In this document: positions 24,080 through 35,545 of the stretch, piece by piece
How the letters are laid out: each line of letters starts with the position of its first letter
Numbering within the stretch: position 1 is the first letter of the stretch
Assembly: GCA_004794785.1 (NCBI GenBank)
Contig: SJOL01008995.1
Location: 316,634-380,633, forward strand
DNA: 64,000 nucleotides
Direction of reading: 5' to 3'
From: Opisthorchis felineus
Taxonomy: Eukaryota; Platyhelminthes; Trematoda; Opisthorchiida; Opisthorchiidae
Notes under the pieces: model-generated
Database searches by the model: none
Told to the model about the DNA's origin: nothing
The model's input: only the letters and a program-made list of their open reading frames with translations
Program-made: the position numbers and the translations under genes

Positions 24080-24480
24080 ACTGAACTCCGTTCACATTGT
24101 CGCAGACGCACATCGGTACAACCACACCGACGCACGCCTGAGTGCGTGCAAAGACAAGCCTGCCATAGTAACGTCGTCATCTCCGCCCGGGCAACGCCTG
24201 GTGTCACCTAAAATGCGCGTTCATGAATGCGTGCGTGTGTGTGTGCTGCGTGTGCATGCTTTCGTTTGCGAGCTCAAAAACGACTCCGCGCTAAAGCAGC
24301 AAGTGTGCCTATTTCCCTATTGGTAAGTGCAGCTTCAAACCATTTGTTGAGCAGGCACGGACCAATTATCACTTGTCACCGGAGGCAGGATGTCCAGAAT
24401 TTCCGGTCGTAAGACCAGGCCTCCCAGTCAAACTCACACCAAAAATATGACCACGCCTGAAGGTAGTGGATACGGCTGAG
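24080..24480. promoter_or_regulatory. GC- and CpG-richer tract just upstream of channel exon 1
   Basis: This tract has clearly more CG dinucleotides than its surroundings, with GACGCAC and GTGCGTGC runs and CCGCCCGGGC near 24183-24192. It ends about 60 bases before the ATG at 24543. It may be a promoter or 5' untranslated region if 24543 is the true start; it would be intronic if the exon at 18763 belongs to the gene. No TATA box is obvious. Confidence 0.35.
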
Positions 24481-24542
24481 TCGGACTACGTCAAAAAACG
24501 TTACTCCGTTGGGTATTACGAGTGCCGAATGTTCTGTTCACC

Positions 24543-24787
24543 ATGACATTTTCCGCTACCTCCACAGTTAATAATTCCAACAGACCATCCACACATGGAT
24601 CGGTATCGGGGACGAGTGCACTTGGACCGTTTCCCATGGAAGAACGATATGACACTGTGAGCAGTTTGGCGAAGAGGACTTTAAACATTGAACTGCCAGA
24701 CACACATGCTTCCGCAAATCGCGCGTTGTTTGTGTTCTCGGAAAATAATTTGATTCGGAAGGCAGCACGGAATATAATTGAGTGGGG
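24543..24787 (+). CDS. Voltage-gated calcium channel alpha-1 (CaV2-like), N-terminal exon
   Basis: This exon encodes the cytoplasmic N-terminus of the pore-forming subunit of a presynaptic-type calcium channel, up to the edge of transmembrane segment IS1. The frame is open from a stop at 24477-24479. The ATG at 24543 is the first in frame and has a good context (A at -3), so I chose it as the provisional start. The last third reads ALFVFSENNLIRKAARNIIEW, the conserved block found just before IS1 in CaV2 channels (compare SEDN-IRK-KxITEW). The residues before it are low-complexity and not conserved, as is usual for this part. The exon ends with two bases of a split codon at 24787, directly before an ATATCCTTTT U12 donor, and joins in frame to 55897. 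Alternative: the exon could begin at the acceptor-like CCACAG ending at 24567, with the true start further upstream. The conserved end is certain; the 5' limit is not. Confidence 0.85.
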
Positions 24788-24797
24788 ATATCCTTTT
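24788..24797 (+). promoter_or_regulatory. U12-type AT-AC 5' splice site of channel intron 1
   Basis: The ten bases ATATCCTTTT match the minor-spliceosome AT-AC donor consensus (ATATCCTTT) exactly. No GT donor here would keep the conserved residues W (24783-24785) and PFEYM (from 55898) together in frame. Minor AT-AC introns near this position, just before IS1, are known from voltage-gated sodium and calcium channel genes. Confidence 0.9.
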
Positions 24798-25159
24798 CAC
24801 GGTTATGACTATTTGGGGTGTTCTTCTACATTTCAAGATGGTAGTGAGCATTACCACTCGATGTGATTTTGTATACGTTTTATATTTCTGTCATTTGTCT
24901 CAAAAATAATCTGTGCATAATTTTTTTTCCACGGCACACGCAAAAATTTAAAGTTTCAAGGATATAGCTTACGTTCATAACTCTGTGGAGGGTCCGTGTG
25001 AACTTTTTGCGGACTTCACCATGGTCACTAGTACCATTCAGTTTTAACTTCGTTCGGCAGATCCAAAAAAGCTCAGCCACACGGACGATTTCGTAATAAT
25101 TGGGCACAGAGGTGTTGGACATGCATCCCCTTGATTAACAGCTCCAGGGTGTTAAACCT

Positions 25160-25270
25160 GGACCACCCGCCGGCCGACCAGTTTGTGCGGCTGGTGAATA
25201 TGATTTCACTTGTGGATTTTGTCGTTCGGTAAAATACTTAGCCTTCGTCTGTTAATTATCAGGTGGACTG
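25160..25270 (+). repeat. Short dispersed repeat (CCGGCCAGTTTGTG), copy 2
   Basis: CCGGCCGACCAGTTTGTGCG then GCTGGTGAATATGATTTCAC aligns with 10950-11060. Lies about 0.4 kb inside the start of channel intron 1. Confidence 0.4.
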
Positions 25271-26791
25271 TGTGGATCGATAACTATTCAGATTAACCAT
25301 TCGAACTATTCACCGATGTTCTGTTGGCTGTCTGAATAAATCAACAGCTGGTAAGAACAGAAATAATTCTTTTCTACCCTCAAGTAACGAGATAAGAATG
25401 CATAAATTAGGGAACACCAAACAAAGTGGAACGTAAGAGTATGACCCTTTTTGATATTTTTGTCGTTATTTCACTGCTTCCGGTCCAAAGAATGGTGATA
25501 CCGAAGTTCGGTGCTTAATTTGCTTCATATTGCTTCTCAGGAATTACGGTTTTTCCTACTTTTCTTGAAATCTTTTTCGGGTATTTTACTCTTGATAAAA
25601 TTGCTCAAACTGAGTGTAAATACGGTATGACAAATTTGGTAGGAAATCTCCCAGAAATGCCGTTCACTTGAAGGCAGATGAACATGTCTCACAGATTATG
25701 GGGTGCCTGGTAATTTGATTTGGATCCCGCTGTTCAGGAACACATTTGACGTCCAGAAATTTAAAGAAATTTACCATACTGGCAGCATACATGCTTTTTC
25801 GAATACTATCACATATATTCATTTTTAAAAATGTTGAATTAAACCTCCTAACTCATCAAAATTGTCTCACCTTTTCTGCATTGAATGCCAAGTTTCAAAG
25901 AAACTTTCTAAAACCATAGAAGAATATTGTAGAATAAGCTACTAGGACCTAATTCAATAACGATTTCTCCGACGCCATGCAGGAATTTTGTATTTCAACC
26001 TCTATCTTGACAATCTCCTTGAAAACCACGGGGTAAGAATATCTGAAAAACTATCTTTGAAATCTGTGAGCTGGAACCAGCTGAACGTGTCCATCTGTTA
26101 GCTAGTGCACGCCATTCTAGCTGTGTTTATCGGCAGTGAATCTCATTATGCAATATCGAGCCACGTATACTACCCGATACGATGCAGTCGTCCCAGTAAC
26201 TCTGTCACGATATCAGCTGCTGCCCAGCACCTTCGGCGGAGTTCCACAGTTCGAGGCTTATCCACGAGCAACTCAACGAAAGTGTAATCATCATTCCCCC
26301 GTACAGAATACGGCAACAGTTCGCCTAAACGGCGATTCGCATGTGCACTGGTTTTGTCAACGCTCATCAGGTATAGCATGGGCACCGTTTAACCGGCAAA
26401 CAAATTATAACTCTTAAGTATTTCCTAACGATATGTGAAACCAATGATATGTCTAATAATTCAAATTCTAATTCCGAATAAGCAACTACGCCTTGCGTTT
26501 AGGCAGGAAAAATTGCTCCAGGCGGTAATCAACGGTAGCATAAATGCATGTTTTCGAATGTCGCAGCTTAGCACCTGGTGCCATGGTTTATGTAACATAA
26601 TCAAATCACTGTTTTCATTGCGATGTTGATAGTGGCCGTATTCGTCTCAGGGGCCGGTAAGGATAAATAGAGGGCTAACTATACCATTCCAGTGCTCTGT
26701 GACTGGAACTGGCAACGTGTCGAAATTCTAGAAGGTTTTGTGCATCTAATGGTGGTTGGTCAGTTGGCCGTTGAACTGTTCACCTAGCTCG

Positions 26792-26840
26792 GCAAGTTGA
26801 TTTCCAAACTCAGTGAACAGATCAATGGCCACCTGATCAG
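26792..26840 (+). repeat. Dispersed repeat of the GACGAAAC family, 3' part only
   Basis: GGCAAGTTGATTTCCAAACT, then CAGTGAACAGATCAATGGCC and ACCTGATCAG, aligns with GCAAGTCATTTGCCAGGCTC...GAACAGACCAACAGCTACTTGATCA of the 35429 copy. The hammerhead-like part is absent. Confidence 0.35.
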
Positions 26841-28384
26841 TTACCACCGACTGGGCTTCGCTAATATGGTACTGAACGATAAACAAGAGAATCCTTCTGC
26901 CTGAATGTTTCTTGTATACTACTCTTACTCACATAATCTAATGTTACAAAATCTACGTCATATAGAGAACATTAAACCATTCATTCGAAATTAGGATATC
27001 CAACTTATTAGTTGTGTCACATTTCCCAACGTTGGCCACATTTCCGGGATAATCACATTTGTCCAACAACGCGGAAACTCCTAGGACTATTTACTTTTTC
27101 TCTGTCAGTATTTCCTGATGAAATCATATTCCCCTTACAGAGCCTATAAAAACGTACAAATGCCGGATAGGTTCTTCCATTTTTTGGAACACAAGGTTTT
27201 GCGTTAAACAACCACGCACATACAAAGTCAATAAAATTATCTCCGATATTGTCATACTTGTCCATTAATGTTACCTTGCTAATGCTGAAATCTGTCAGGC
27301 TGAATGAAGCCTGACGTCGCCTCCAAAGAATACCCTTGCATGTGACAGAGCGAGAAAATTACCGAAGTAAAACATGACCACATAGGATGAAGTAATTTCT
27401 GCATCATGCGCAAGCCTACAAAATCTGCCTTTTCCTGGAGGATTTTATCGGACGAAAACATTCTACCACAGGATTCTCCACATCTGAGCGGGGGTCTCCA
27501 AGAACTCAAAGGAATCAGCCCTTTGTATCAAAAATGAGACTTTTTGCTAGACTCCAAGCTGTCCATTTCAGTTGATCATAGTTTAGTGGAAACTGACCGC
27601 GTTTCATCACAAAGGTCTAATACAACTTGCAGAGATCCCGCAAACCAAATAGGAACTTTCTAGTAGAGGATAATCGACCGGCCTATTCATATCCTGAATG
27701 GTGGTTACCAAGTGGGCCCACCGTTACCGTTCTACCACAGGTCACAGATTCAGTCAACCAAAGATCCAGCCACTTGAAGTGGAGGGATTAGTTAGGTTTC
27801 AGTAGGGGGTTCGAATGAATGGATAGCTTTCAAGTGTTACTGTCTTATTACTTAATCGAGTGAGAGGATTTTCTTCATCTGGATCCTGGAGCTTGTACGT
27901 GTATATTTGTCGGAACGGTTTGGTGGGGTGTATGAACTGGCTTTAGACTTGGATTCATTTAGCGGAAATTGCGTCCTTCCTCCAATATGGTTTATCGAGT
28001 GTCTTTGGGGTGTTCAATTTCCATTCACAAAAACCGCCTGAATCCACAGAAGCACTTGCAATCAGTTTATGTCACCCCTTACTCCGTAACCAAAAAAATA
28101 CTTATGATGACAATGGGCTTACCTCAGCGTGGGAGCCAACTGCCCACTTGAGTTCCAGTAATCCTCATTTTTGATCAGCTGTCACTTCTTAGCCGTTCTC
28201 TACTCATGTGATCCATTTATAAATATCTTTCTGAACGCTTTCTGCATCCATTGCGTCCTTAATCTAGTCAAACCAGGTAAAACTTTTATCGTTACCACGT
28301 ACAGTATTCCTCTTGACATAGTGGATGGGTATGCTTTAAACATTAGTTGTTCATGAACTAAAAAATGACTGGTGATTGTTGATC

Positions 28385-28445
28385 TCTCGCCGACATTGAT
28401 AATTAGCTTGAAAGCGTTTCGTCATCAACCAAGAAGGCGCTAATA
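28385..28445 (-). repeat. Dispersed repeat with GACGAAAC motif, short copy
   Basis: Minus strand reads TTGATGACGAAACGCTTTCA, like the core of the copies at 35429 and 49900. Only this short block is recognisable. Confidence 0.3.
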
Positions 28446-28552
28446 TTGTGAGGCTAACCTCCAAGGTTAATCAATTGAGAGCACTAAATAATCATGGCGC
28501 ACAGAGCCAATGGGTCATAGTTGGCAAAAAGCGCCCATTCCCAAATTAAGTG

Positions 28553-28625
28553 ACCTTACCTGGAGACTCAAATGAAACCAAGCTGCATCTCCCGTTTATG
28601 ATGCTCTTCTACTGAATGTGCTACG
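28553..28625 (+). repeat. Dispersed repeat (ACACTCATTTGCA family), partial copy
   Basis: CCTTACCTGGAGACTCAAAT, then CAAGCTGCATCTCCCGTTTA and CTACTGAATGTGCTACGCA; aligns with the second half of the copy at 52874. Confidence 0.45.
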
Positions 28626-31600
28626 CAAAGACTACCACACGTTCACTTAATAGGATATTTGAGATATCGCAGCATATTTTTTATGAGTAGTCTGTCTCAC
28701 CAAAATATAGGCCATAGGATTTCTGCAACCTTCCATGTCTGAACATTCTGTCAATTAAGCTGGAAACTGACTAAACTGGAAGCGTCACCTACAGTTTTCT
28801 ACAGGTACCGAGCTTACAGCCCCATGTTCCGTGGAGGCCTTCGTTGGGATATTTTTAATGCAACTAATGAGGTTCTTTGTGGAAGTCTTTGTAGAGGAGC
28901 CCGGCCCTTCTATAGCCAGATATATAGGAATCTGGAAAGGTTCGGTCACGAAAGATCTTTCTCCTTTTCTGAGGCTCATGGGGTAGACGTTGATAAGGTC
29001 GGTCACAGGACCTTGTAATTAGTAGTAACAGTATGTTGCTTTCATATCTTCTTTATACAAAGCCTGTCCTTTTTGTTCCAACAGAAATCGTGGCTTTGAG
29101 TATTTAACTTCTATCACCTAGGCCCGGCTTATACGGACTATCACTTGCCGAATCTCAACTAGTGGTGGCTTTTCGATTACATAGCTTGAGTTTCCCAACG
29201 GAGGTGGCTACTTCTCGCAGAGAAATCGATTTGTTCCCTCCTTCAAAAAGTTCCTTTGTGTAGCAGTAACATCCAGTTGCATCTGTGGCGGATGTGCGCC
29301 ATCGGTTGTTCCTCGTTTTCATCGGAAAACCTTGAGATATTTTAGGTCAGCTACTCAGTTTCAACAAGTAAATAAACAACAATGGACTACTTATTTAGAA
29401 GACGGCTACTATGACACTCTTTGAGTAAATAAGGTAGATTTGCTTACATTTCGCCTGTGTAAACTACACAAGAAGAACGCCCGTATCACACAAAATCGTT
29501 AGCCTACCTTAAGGGCTGTGTTGGTGATATTTTACCGACATCCTGTTGCTCTGACAAAAAAAAATCCAGGCAATGAGCGTACCTGTTCGACACATTTTTG
29601 ATATCAATATATATAGACTGATCATACATTGTGTAAAAATATTGTCCTGGATGACATATGTTGAATTTTTAGCCAAATCGGAAAATTTTTAAAGATTTTT
29701 AACCTACCGAATTCGAACCCTGAATTCGTGATTCATACTTGTTTTTTGTTTCTCCGTTTGAGTAGCTTTGTCACTCAGCAGCCCAGCGAGAGCTTTTGAT
29801 ATTTTTCACAATGATATCACAATGAACAGAAAGGCATCGGCCCTGGAAAAAAATACAGATATATTGGGAAAACAAGTGAATGGTTTAGGAGAATTCCTTT
29901 TTGTTGCAATATTCCCACACCACTTAATGAACCGTCAAATGGGGGGTGGTTCATCATGGTTTCTTGCTCCAATGGTGAAACCAGCCATAAATAGCCAATG
30001 TAATTATTGGCGAAACTTTTGTTTCTACTTTTGACTAAATTTCCTCCGAGTTTAATCACTAATATTTTATTATATCAATTTCGATTCGTACTTATTAATG
30101 TATCTCTCTGTGACCAATTCAGGTTGTTTAGAGTTGCCACTTTAAATCAAGTCAGGGCCTAGTTACTGATGTGTATCACTTCTACTGGCGTATGTATAAC
30201 AGCGTCCAAAGTGCACTAGATGAATGTTCTCATACACAGGCTAAACACCTGCCAAGAGAATGGTCAACTTTCTCAAATTAACTCACGTACATCAAATCAC
30301 TTTTTCATTTGAGTAAAACTGCCTGATATGTGTGCTGCCGCCTTCTGGGTGTTGGAGGCTTTGCCAGGAAAGTAATAATGCGCTGAACAAAAAATGCTTG
30401 TTTGGGACAGTTCTTTCACCCGGCCCACCTTAGCCTAATTTGGCAACATTTGGCTAGGTCAATAGGCCTCAAAAGATAAAAATCTGGTACGGCTATTTTC
30501 GGGATGATTCTTATAAATTGAAGAGCACCCTGCATTCACAAATTTTAGTTGTGTTAAAAGTACACCCAGCTAGTTAGGGCTTGCCTTGATCAGATTTGGT
30601 TTCAAATCAGCTTCATTGATAGCAGCAACTTCTGTGGTATTGATGAGTTGAATATTGTATCCGCTTTGAAAGGTGACTGCAGTCTCCCTTTATGCCTCAT
30701 CATGCTCATCATGCATGGCGCAACCCTAAAAACTATAGCTAATGGTATCAAAATGTGGTTGGGCTGATTCATTTAAGCTCTTTTGTGAATTATCTATCAT
30801 TTCAAACGATACTTCATCCCCAGTTGCAGGTAAGTTGATCGTCGAAAAAATTGAACTTGATACGTTTAGGCCGAAATTTCGTGCTGTTGAGTAAGCAAAC
30901 CCGATTTAGCACATGGTATGCGTGTTACAAAGCAGTCGCTATTGAGCAGCTGATGACTTGACTCCGGTTTTTTAAAGGAAATCAAGGTAAACCAATTTCT
31001 TTTCAACAATATACACGGACTCTCGTTTTCTATCCTTTTCTGAATCACTTCGTTAGAGGTACGTTTGCGCAACTACCCCTAAAGATATTTGTGCGCCTTT
31101 GGCTCCCAGCGGCTTGCAGAACAATCAGTGTGAATGTCCTGCGTTCTGACTGGCTCACAAAGTTGTTTCTAAAGCGAATCTGTTTTCGATCACCGAAGTT
31201 CCGCACAAAAACGGATAATATGACATTGTGAATTCAAAGTTAAGGTATTATTGCAGGTCTTACAGTTTTTAACTTAATTCTCTTCCCCCAACTGCAAACA
31301 GTCCAACCCATATTACCATCAAAGTAATGGAACATTTTGTGCTCCACATTTTGCACCATCACAGACCAATAGCTACGCTACAGGACGCACAATAACCTCG
31401 AATGGCGATTACACATTTGTGATCAAATCGCCCAGATCATCAAAAAAATCAACGACCATATACTTTAGTTATGCTCAGTAAGAAACGAAGTTCTGAATAC
31501 CAACCTCAGACTGGACCTGTCTTCATCTTATATCAGTGTTGAAATTGTCAAACTGAGATGAGTTTTTCACTCCATAAGTCAAAAGCAAAACGATCTTCCG

Positions 31601-33370
31601 AAATCATATTTATAGTCATTTTACACATATTTTCTAGACTTGATGCAGCTGGTAACTTGGGGGATTGAGGCTTGTGTTTCAAAATTGTCATTTCTAAGAG
31701 CGACTTTGTAAATGTACCGATAACGGTCCTAAAGACTACCTGCTATTTTCCTGGACAGTCACAAGTTTTTACCATATATTCATTCTAATTACAGGTACTA
31801 AACTAAAGTGAAGGCAGATCTGGTACCATTTAGGAACCATAGATTTTAGTAAGGTGAAATAATTTATCCCGGAAAAAACCCACATTAAACCTCAATTTTT
31901 TGACCCCTTACATACTTAATTAGATGGAGCACGCGATTGATACACTTTCTGACCCAGAATTTTTGCTTTTCCTATTGCTTAAAACATCACGTGTCAGAAC
32001 TAATGTATTTCATCGGAATAGCCAGAAAAATGCCCAAAATATAATGAACCCGAGTATTTCTACTAAATGATGCATGCGTTAGCTTGAATGGGGGCAGTGT
32101 TCCCACAGACCTGTCGGACCGGCCAGTTTTGTGTTTTCAGACCCATGTGGAGAAAAGTATTGATCCAGCTATCCATTTCAAAATTAATTACTCCAGGTTC
32201 TTAGTAGTAAGAGAAAATTAACTGACTACCCCACCAAGAAGGAAATCTTGAAAATCATTGCTGTCAATGAATAACTGGGTAGTGGTTCTGCTGTAACTTT
32301 GACGTTAAAGTGTAGAGACCTCTAAGTGCTAGTATTTCTTTATGAGAATTCTGTACAGTTTTACTAAGGATCTACGAGCCTTACGTTACCACATTTAACG
32401 GTGCACATAGGTTTTTGGCCCCCTCCGTGAAAAACTTCTTAGGACATCTCCAATCCAGGTCTATATATTTATATGTCTGATGAAGACATCTTCTAAGTAA
32501 AACTTTGGCATGTAGGCTGAGGACTGTGTAATGGCTTACATTGTAGCGAATTCCATACCAGCAGTATGAAACGGAGTTTCTGGTTCTAACAACGTGTGGA
32601 ATGAAAAAGGTGTTAGAAGATCTTGTTGGACAAAATATTGTTCAGCCGACCGTATTTATACCTTACCGATTTTTATAACGTTCGGACATCATGTTTTACG
32701 GAGTGAAATACGCACCTGTCCCTGCATCTACATACCACACCCATGCGAGAACATCCTTCGGAAGGGACTATGCTGGCTTGGTCCTTTGCAGCATATTTTG
32801 ACGGTAAACTATCTTTTAAAAGAGATCTAACTAAGTGGATCAACTTAACCAATGTACTGGGGTGATCACTAATACAAGTGTACGTAACGTTTTCTGTATT
32901 ATATGTATCTCATAATAAAGCTTTGCCCTTGTGCCATACAGTTAGAATATCGTTCTTACACCTAACCCAGTTAACACTCAGATCCTTCACAAAAATTGTT
33001 CATAACTTTCTTTCAATCGTTCGAGGTTGAAAGAAGCCTCGATAATGATAACGACAACTTTGGGCTTGATTATAATATGGTGTCTCTTGAGGGATTTTTC
33101 AGCTCGATGTGGCTGCCTAACAGCAAGATTAACTCACACTTAGACAGGATAGACTGTCACGCATTTTTCATTCGCCCGCTTCACATCACCTGACTGAGTG
33201 GCACTGTATCTGAGCTAATCGCACTTAAATCCCCCTACTCATGATCCACTTGTGACTGAAATGTGGAATATTAAATAATTCTATCTGAACGCTTTTTAGA
33301 ATAGAGTTACCTGGAGGCTGGTGAGATGCGCGGTGGACATAACTAATTCAGAGTGCTCATATACTTTGTA

Positions 33371-33555
33371 GTAATGATCATGCAGCTGTAACACCCTTTA
33401 AGTGTCTAGCTGCCATGCCACCCAAAGGAACCACGAGGGCTGGGAAACTGCCAGGCTGCCCAAGCCTAGACAAGAGCAGTAGAGGTGCAGAGGTCGGGTT
33501 CAAACCACGGACTTTCCGATCAGTAAATTCGCGCTTTAACCACCGAGCCATCCCG
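33371..33555 (-). mobile_element. tRNA-derived SINE, second copy, antisense
   Basis: Reverse complement of the 62271 element over its full length. On the minus strand it reads GATGGCTCGGTGGTTAAAGC (A box, with one change), TGGTTTGAACC (B box), GTCTAGGCTTGGGCAGCCTGG and CCAGCCCTCGTG, ending in GGTGTTACAGCTG. No clear target-site duplication remains, so it is probably older than the 62271 copy. Antisense to the channel gene, in intron 1. Confidence 0.88.
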
Positions 33556-33891
33556 AGCAGTTATTAAGGAAGTCACAATAAGCGTTTGTAATGAGAACCC
33601 TAGCACAATGAATCAACTGGTGAGACGTTTAGATCCATGAGTTATTTCCACTGTTCAAATAGTTTAAGTATTGTTTTCAACAGTGGGAAATTTGGGCCAA
33701 ATGTTCTAGTTAACCAATTCACTTTCTCTCTTGACATATTTAGTACTGGTTGCAAATGCTCGCTAGGTTTGTGGAAGTTGCATTCCCGTTATTTCGGTCT
33801 GAGCAGTCCTGCTCGTATCCTGGCTCTGGTGAGTCCACACTAAATTGCCAGGCGGGAGTAAACCAGCTGACGCATTCAGGAACGTCACTGA

Positions 33892-34130
33892 GTCGTTGTT
33901 CGAGGATTTGGGCGAACCAATCAAAGTCCAAGCGTAAACACGCTCGCCTATTCAGACGTGATAATTTAGGCGCGTTCAGAATAGACAGGTGAAGTATTGG
34001 TAACACGCTTGCCTCGCACAGCAGATCTTCGGATTTCAAATCTCAGCACTGTTGGTGAGTAACTCAACACCAATGCCCACCCACTTTGGTGCAGTTTCAC
34101 CAGAAGAGGAGGACAGTTCAACGGCACCGT
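33892..34130 (+). mobile_element. SM-alpha-like SINE (subfamily B), ribozyme decayed
   Basis: Aligns with 1391-1640: a shared 5' part (GTCGTTGTT, then CGCCT-TTCAGACGTGA), a tRNA-like head with ATTGGTAAC and GCTTGCCTCGC, a B-box-like GGATTTCAAATCTC (34031-34044), and the shared TTTGGT...TCACCAGAAGA 3' part. Where the hammerhead should be, 34046-34075 keeps GCACTG and TTGGTGAGTAACTC but has lost the GAAA and GTC parts. Inactive as a ribozyme. It lies in channel intron 1, sense strand. Confidence 0.65.
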
Positions 34131-34918
34131 GCAAATGCAAATATTTAGCACTGCTCTTCTTGGAAGCATAATCTCTTCCGAAACATTCTGACAAGTGGAT
34201 ATGGAATGGTTTTGGGTTTGGTGTAAACTAATGGCAAACATGATAGTATTGTGCTGTTTTTTCAAGCTACGCCAATGTGGTCCGTCAGTAATGGATTAAA
34301 TCATGGGACTGATTCATAAAACATTTCCACAGTAGATTTCGTTACTAACGGGGAAAATAACTTTCAAAACCCGCTTATGCGCTCTGTCATGTGAAAAGCA
34401 CAACCTGGGCGCAAAATCTGAAAGCTGTAGACAAAAACGGATGCTCAGTGCCAAGGATCAATTCAGACCAGTTCAGAGAGCTTAAAAAATACGGTCAGCC
34501 ACTTGTGTACTGCTAAAACTCGCCAACTGGTCTAGTCCACAAATGTACTACATTTTCAAATGTTTACTGAAATGTAGATCAACCAGATCCTACTTAAAAT
34601 GGGCAACTTGGTTTAGTTTTTTGGTGATGTCCATGAGGCAAACTACTTAGCATCTCAGGTCATCAAGGAGTTGTGGTAACAATGGTGGCCACACGGCTTT
34701 ATATGGTTCTACAGACAGCCTGTAGCCTTTACATCTATGCCGTCATGCTCCTGTCTATAATATCATTGTTATTATTATTTTCTATCTAGAGTTATGAAGA
34801 AGATACAAGTTTGCCATTGCACTTTTACCGTAATTGGAAATCGAGGTCCCTCAAGTAAGGCTCTCACAGACATGAACATCTTTTAGCTCTCTTTTTGGAA
34901 CAAAAGTTTAGTTCTAAA

Positions 34919-34930
34919 CCCCCCCCCCCC
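34919..34930 (+). repeat. Poly-C run of 12
   Basis: Twelve C in a row inside channel intron 1; length is likely variable or error-prone in sequencing. Confidence 0.95.
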
Positions 34931-35428
34931 AAGAAGGTCTCTGGAAAGTAATCTCAAGAGCATTGAGTATCATGCTTTTCTGCTTGTTGAGCGAGACGTA
35001 TCAGGCTCTCCTCATATTTCCCTTAAGGGGCTTCGCCTTTGTTATTTGAGATGTGAAGGTGGGAACTAGTATTAATTTGCAAAGCTAAAATGTGGATTTT
35101 TTGGTAAACCATAACAATTACACTTCAAGAAATGCCAGCGAGGAAAGATCGAATGCACCCCTGAAAGGGGTTCGTTTATAGCACACGGTTTGCACGTTTA
35201 CAACGTATTCCAGTAATTAGGCAAATTAAATGCCATCCGAATTCGGCATCAGCAATAGATAAGTGAACTTATTGAAACTGTTTAGAATGCGAAATATTGC
35301 TTAAAACCTTTGCTCATTCAAGTGAGTTCCACTAGAAAACCAGTCGCTGGGTGAACAGTGGTATGTCAAAGAGTTTCCTGAGATCTTGTGAGCAGTGTTT
35401 TCCCTTAAAAAATAGAGCCTATTGGCTG

Positions 35429-35545
35429 TTGATCAAGTAGCTGTTGGTCTGTTCGCCGAGCCTGGCAAATGACTTGCAAACGTTTCGTCACCATACGAGA
35501 AAACATCATCAGTGCGCAGATGGGTGGAACATCCTGGAACATTGT
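35429..35545 (-). repeat. Dispersed repeat with hammerhead-like GACGAAAC motif, copy 1
   Basis: Minus strand: CTGATGA (35512-35506), a 19-base spacer ending in GAC, GAAA (35486-35483), then CGTTTGCAA and GTC (35473-35471), followed by GGCTCGGCGAACAGACCAAC. The order fits a hammerhead with a palindromic TTGCAA stem III, but stem II has only about three pairs and helix I pairs poorly. Related sequence occurs at 49900-49990, 28385-28445 and 26792-26840. Confidence 0.5.

Noticed and set aside
26350..26385. Minus-strand ACCTGATGAGC followed by AAAACCAGTGC, hammerhead-like
   Set aside because: Stem II is absent and the GAAA box is AAAA; flanks do not match either family.
32476..32500. CTGATGAAGACATCTTC, a small hairpin with CTGATGA
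   Set aside because: The hairpin does not leave GAAA or GTC in place.
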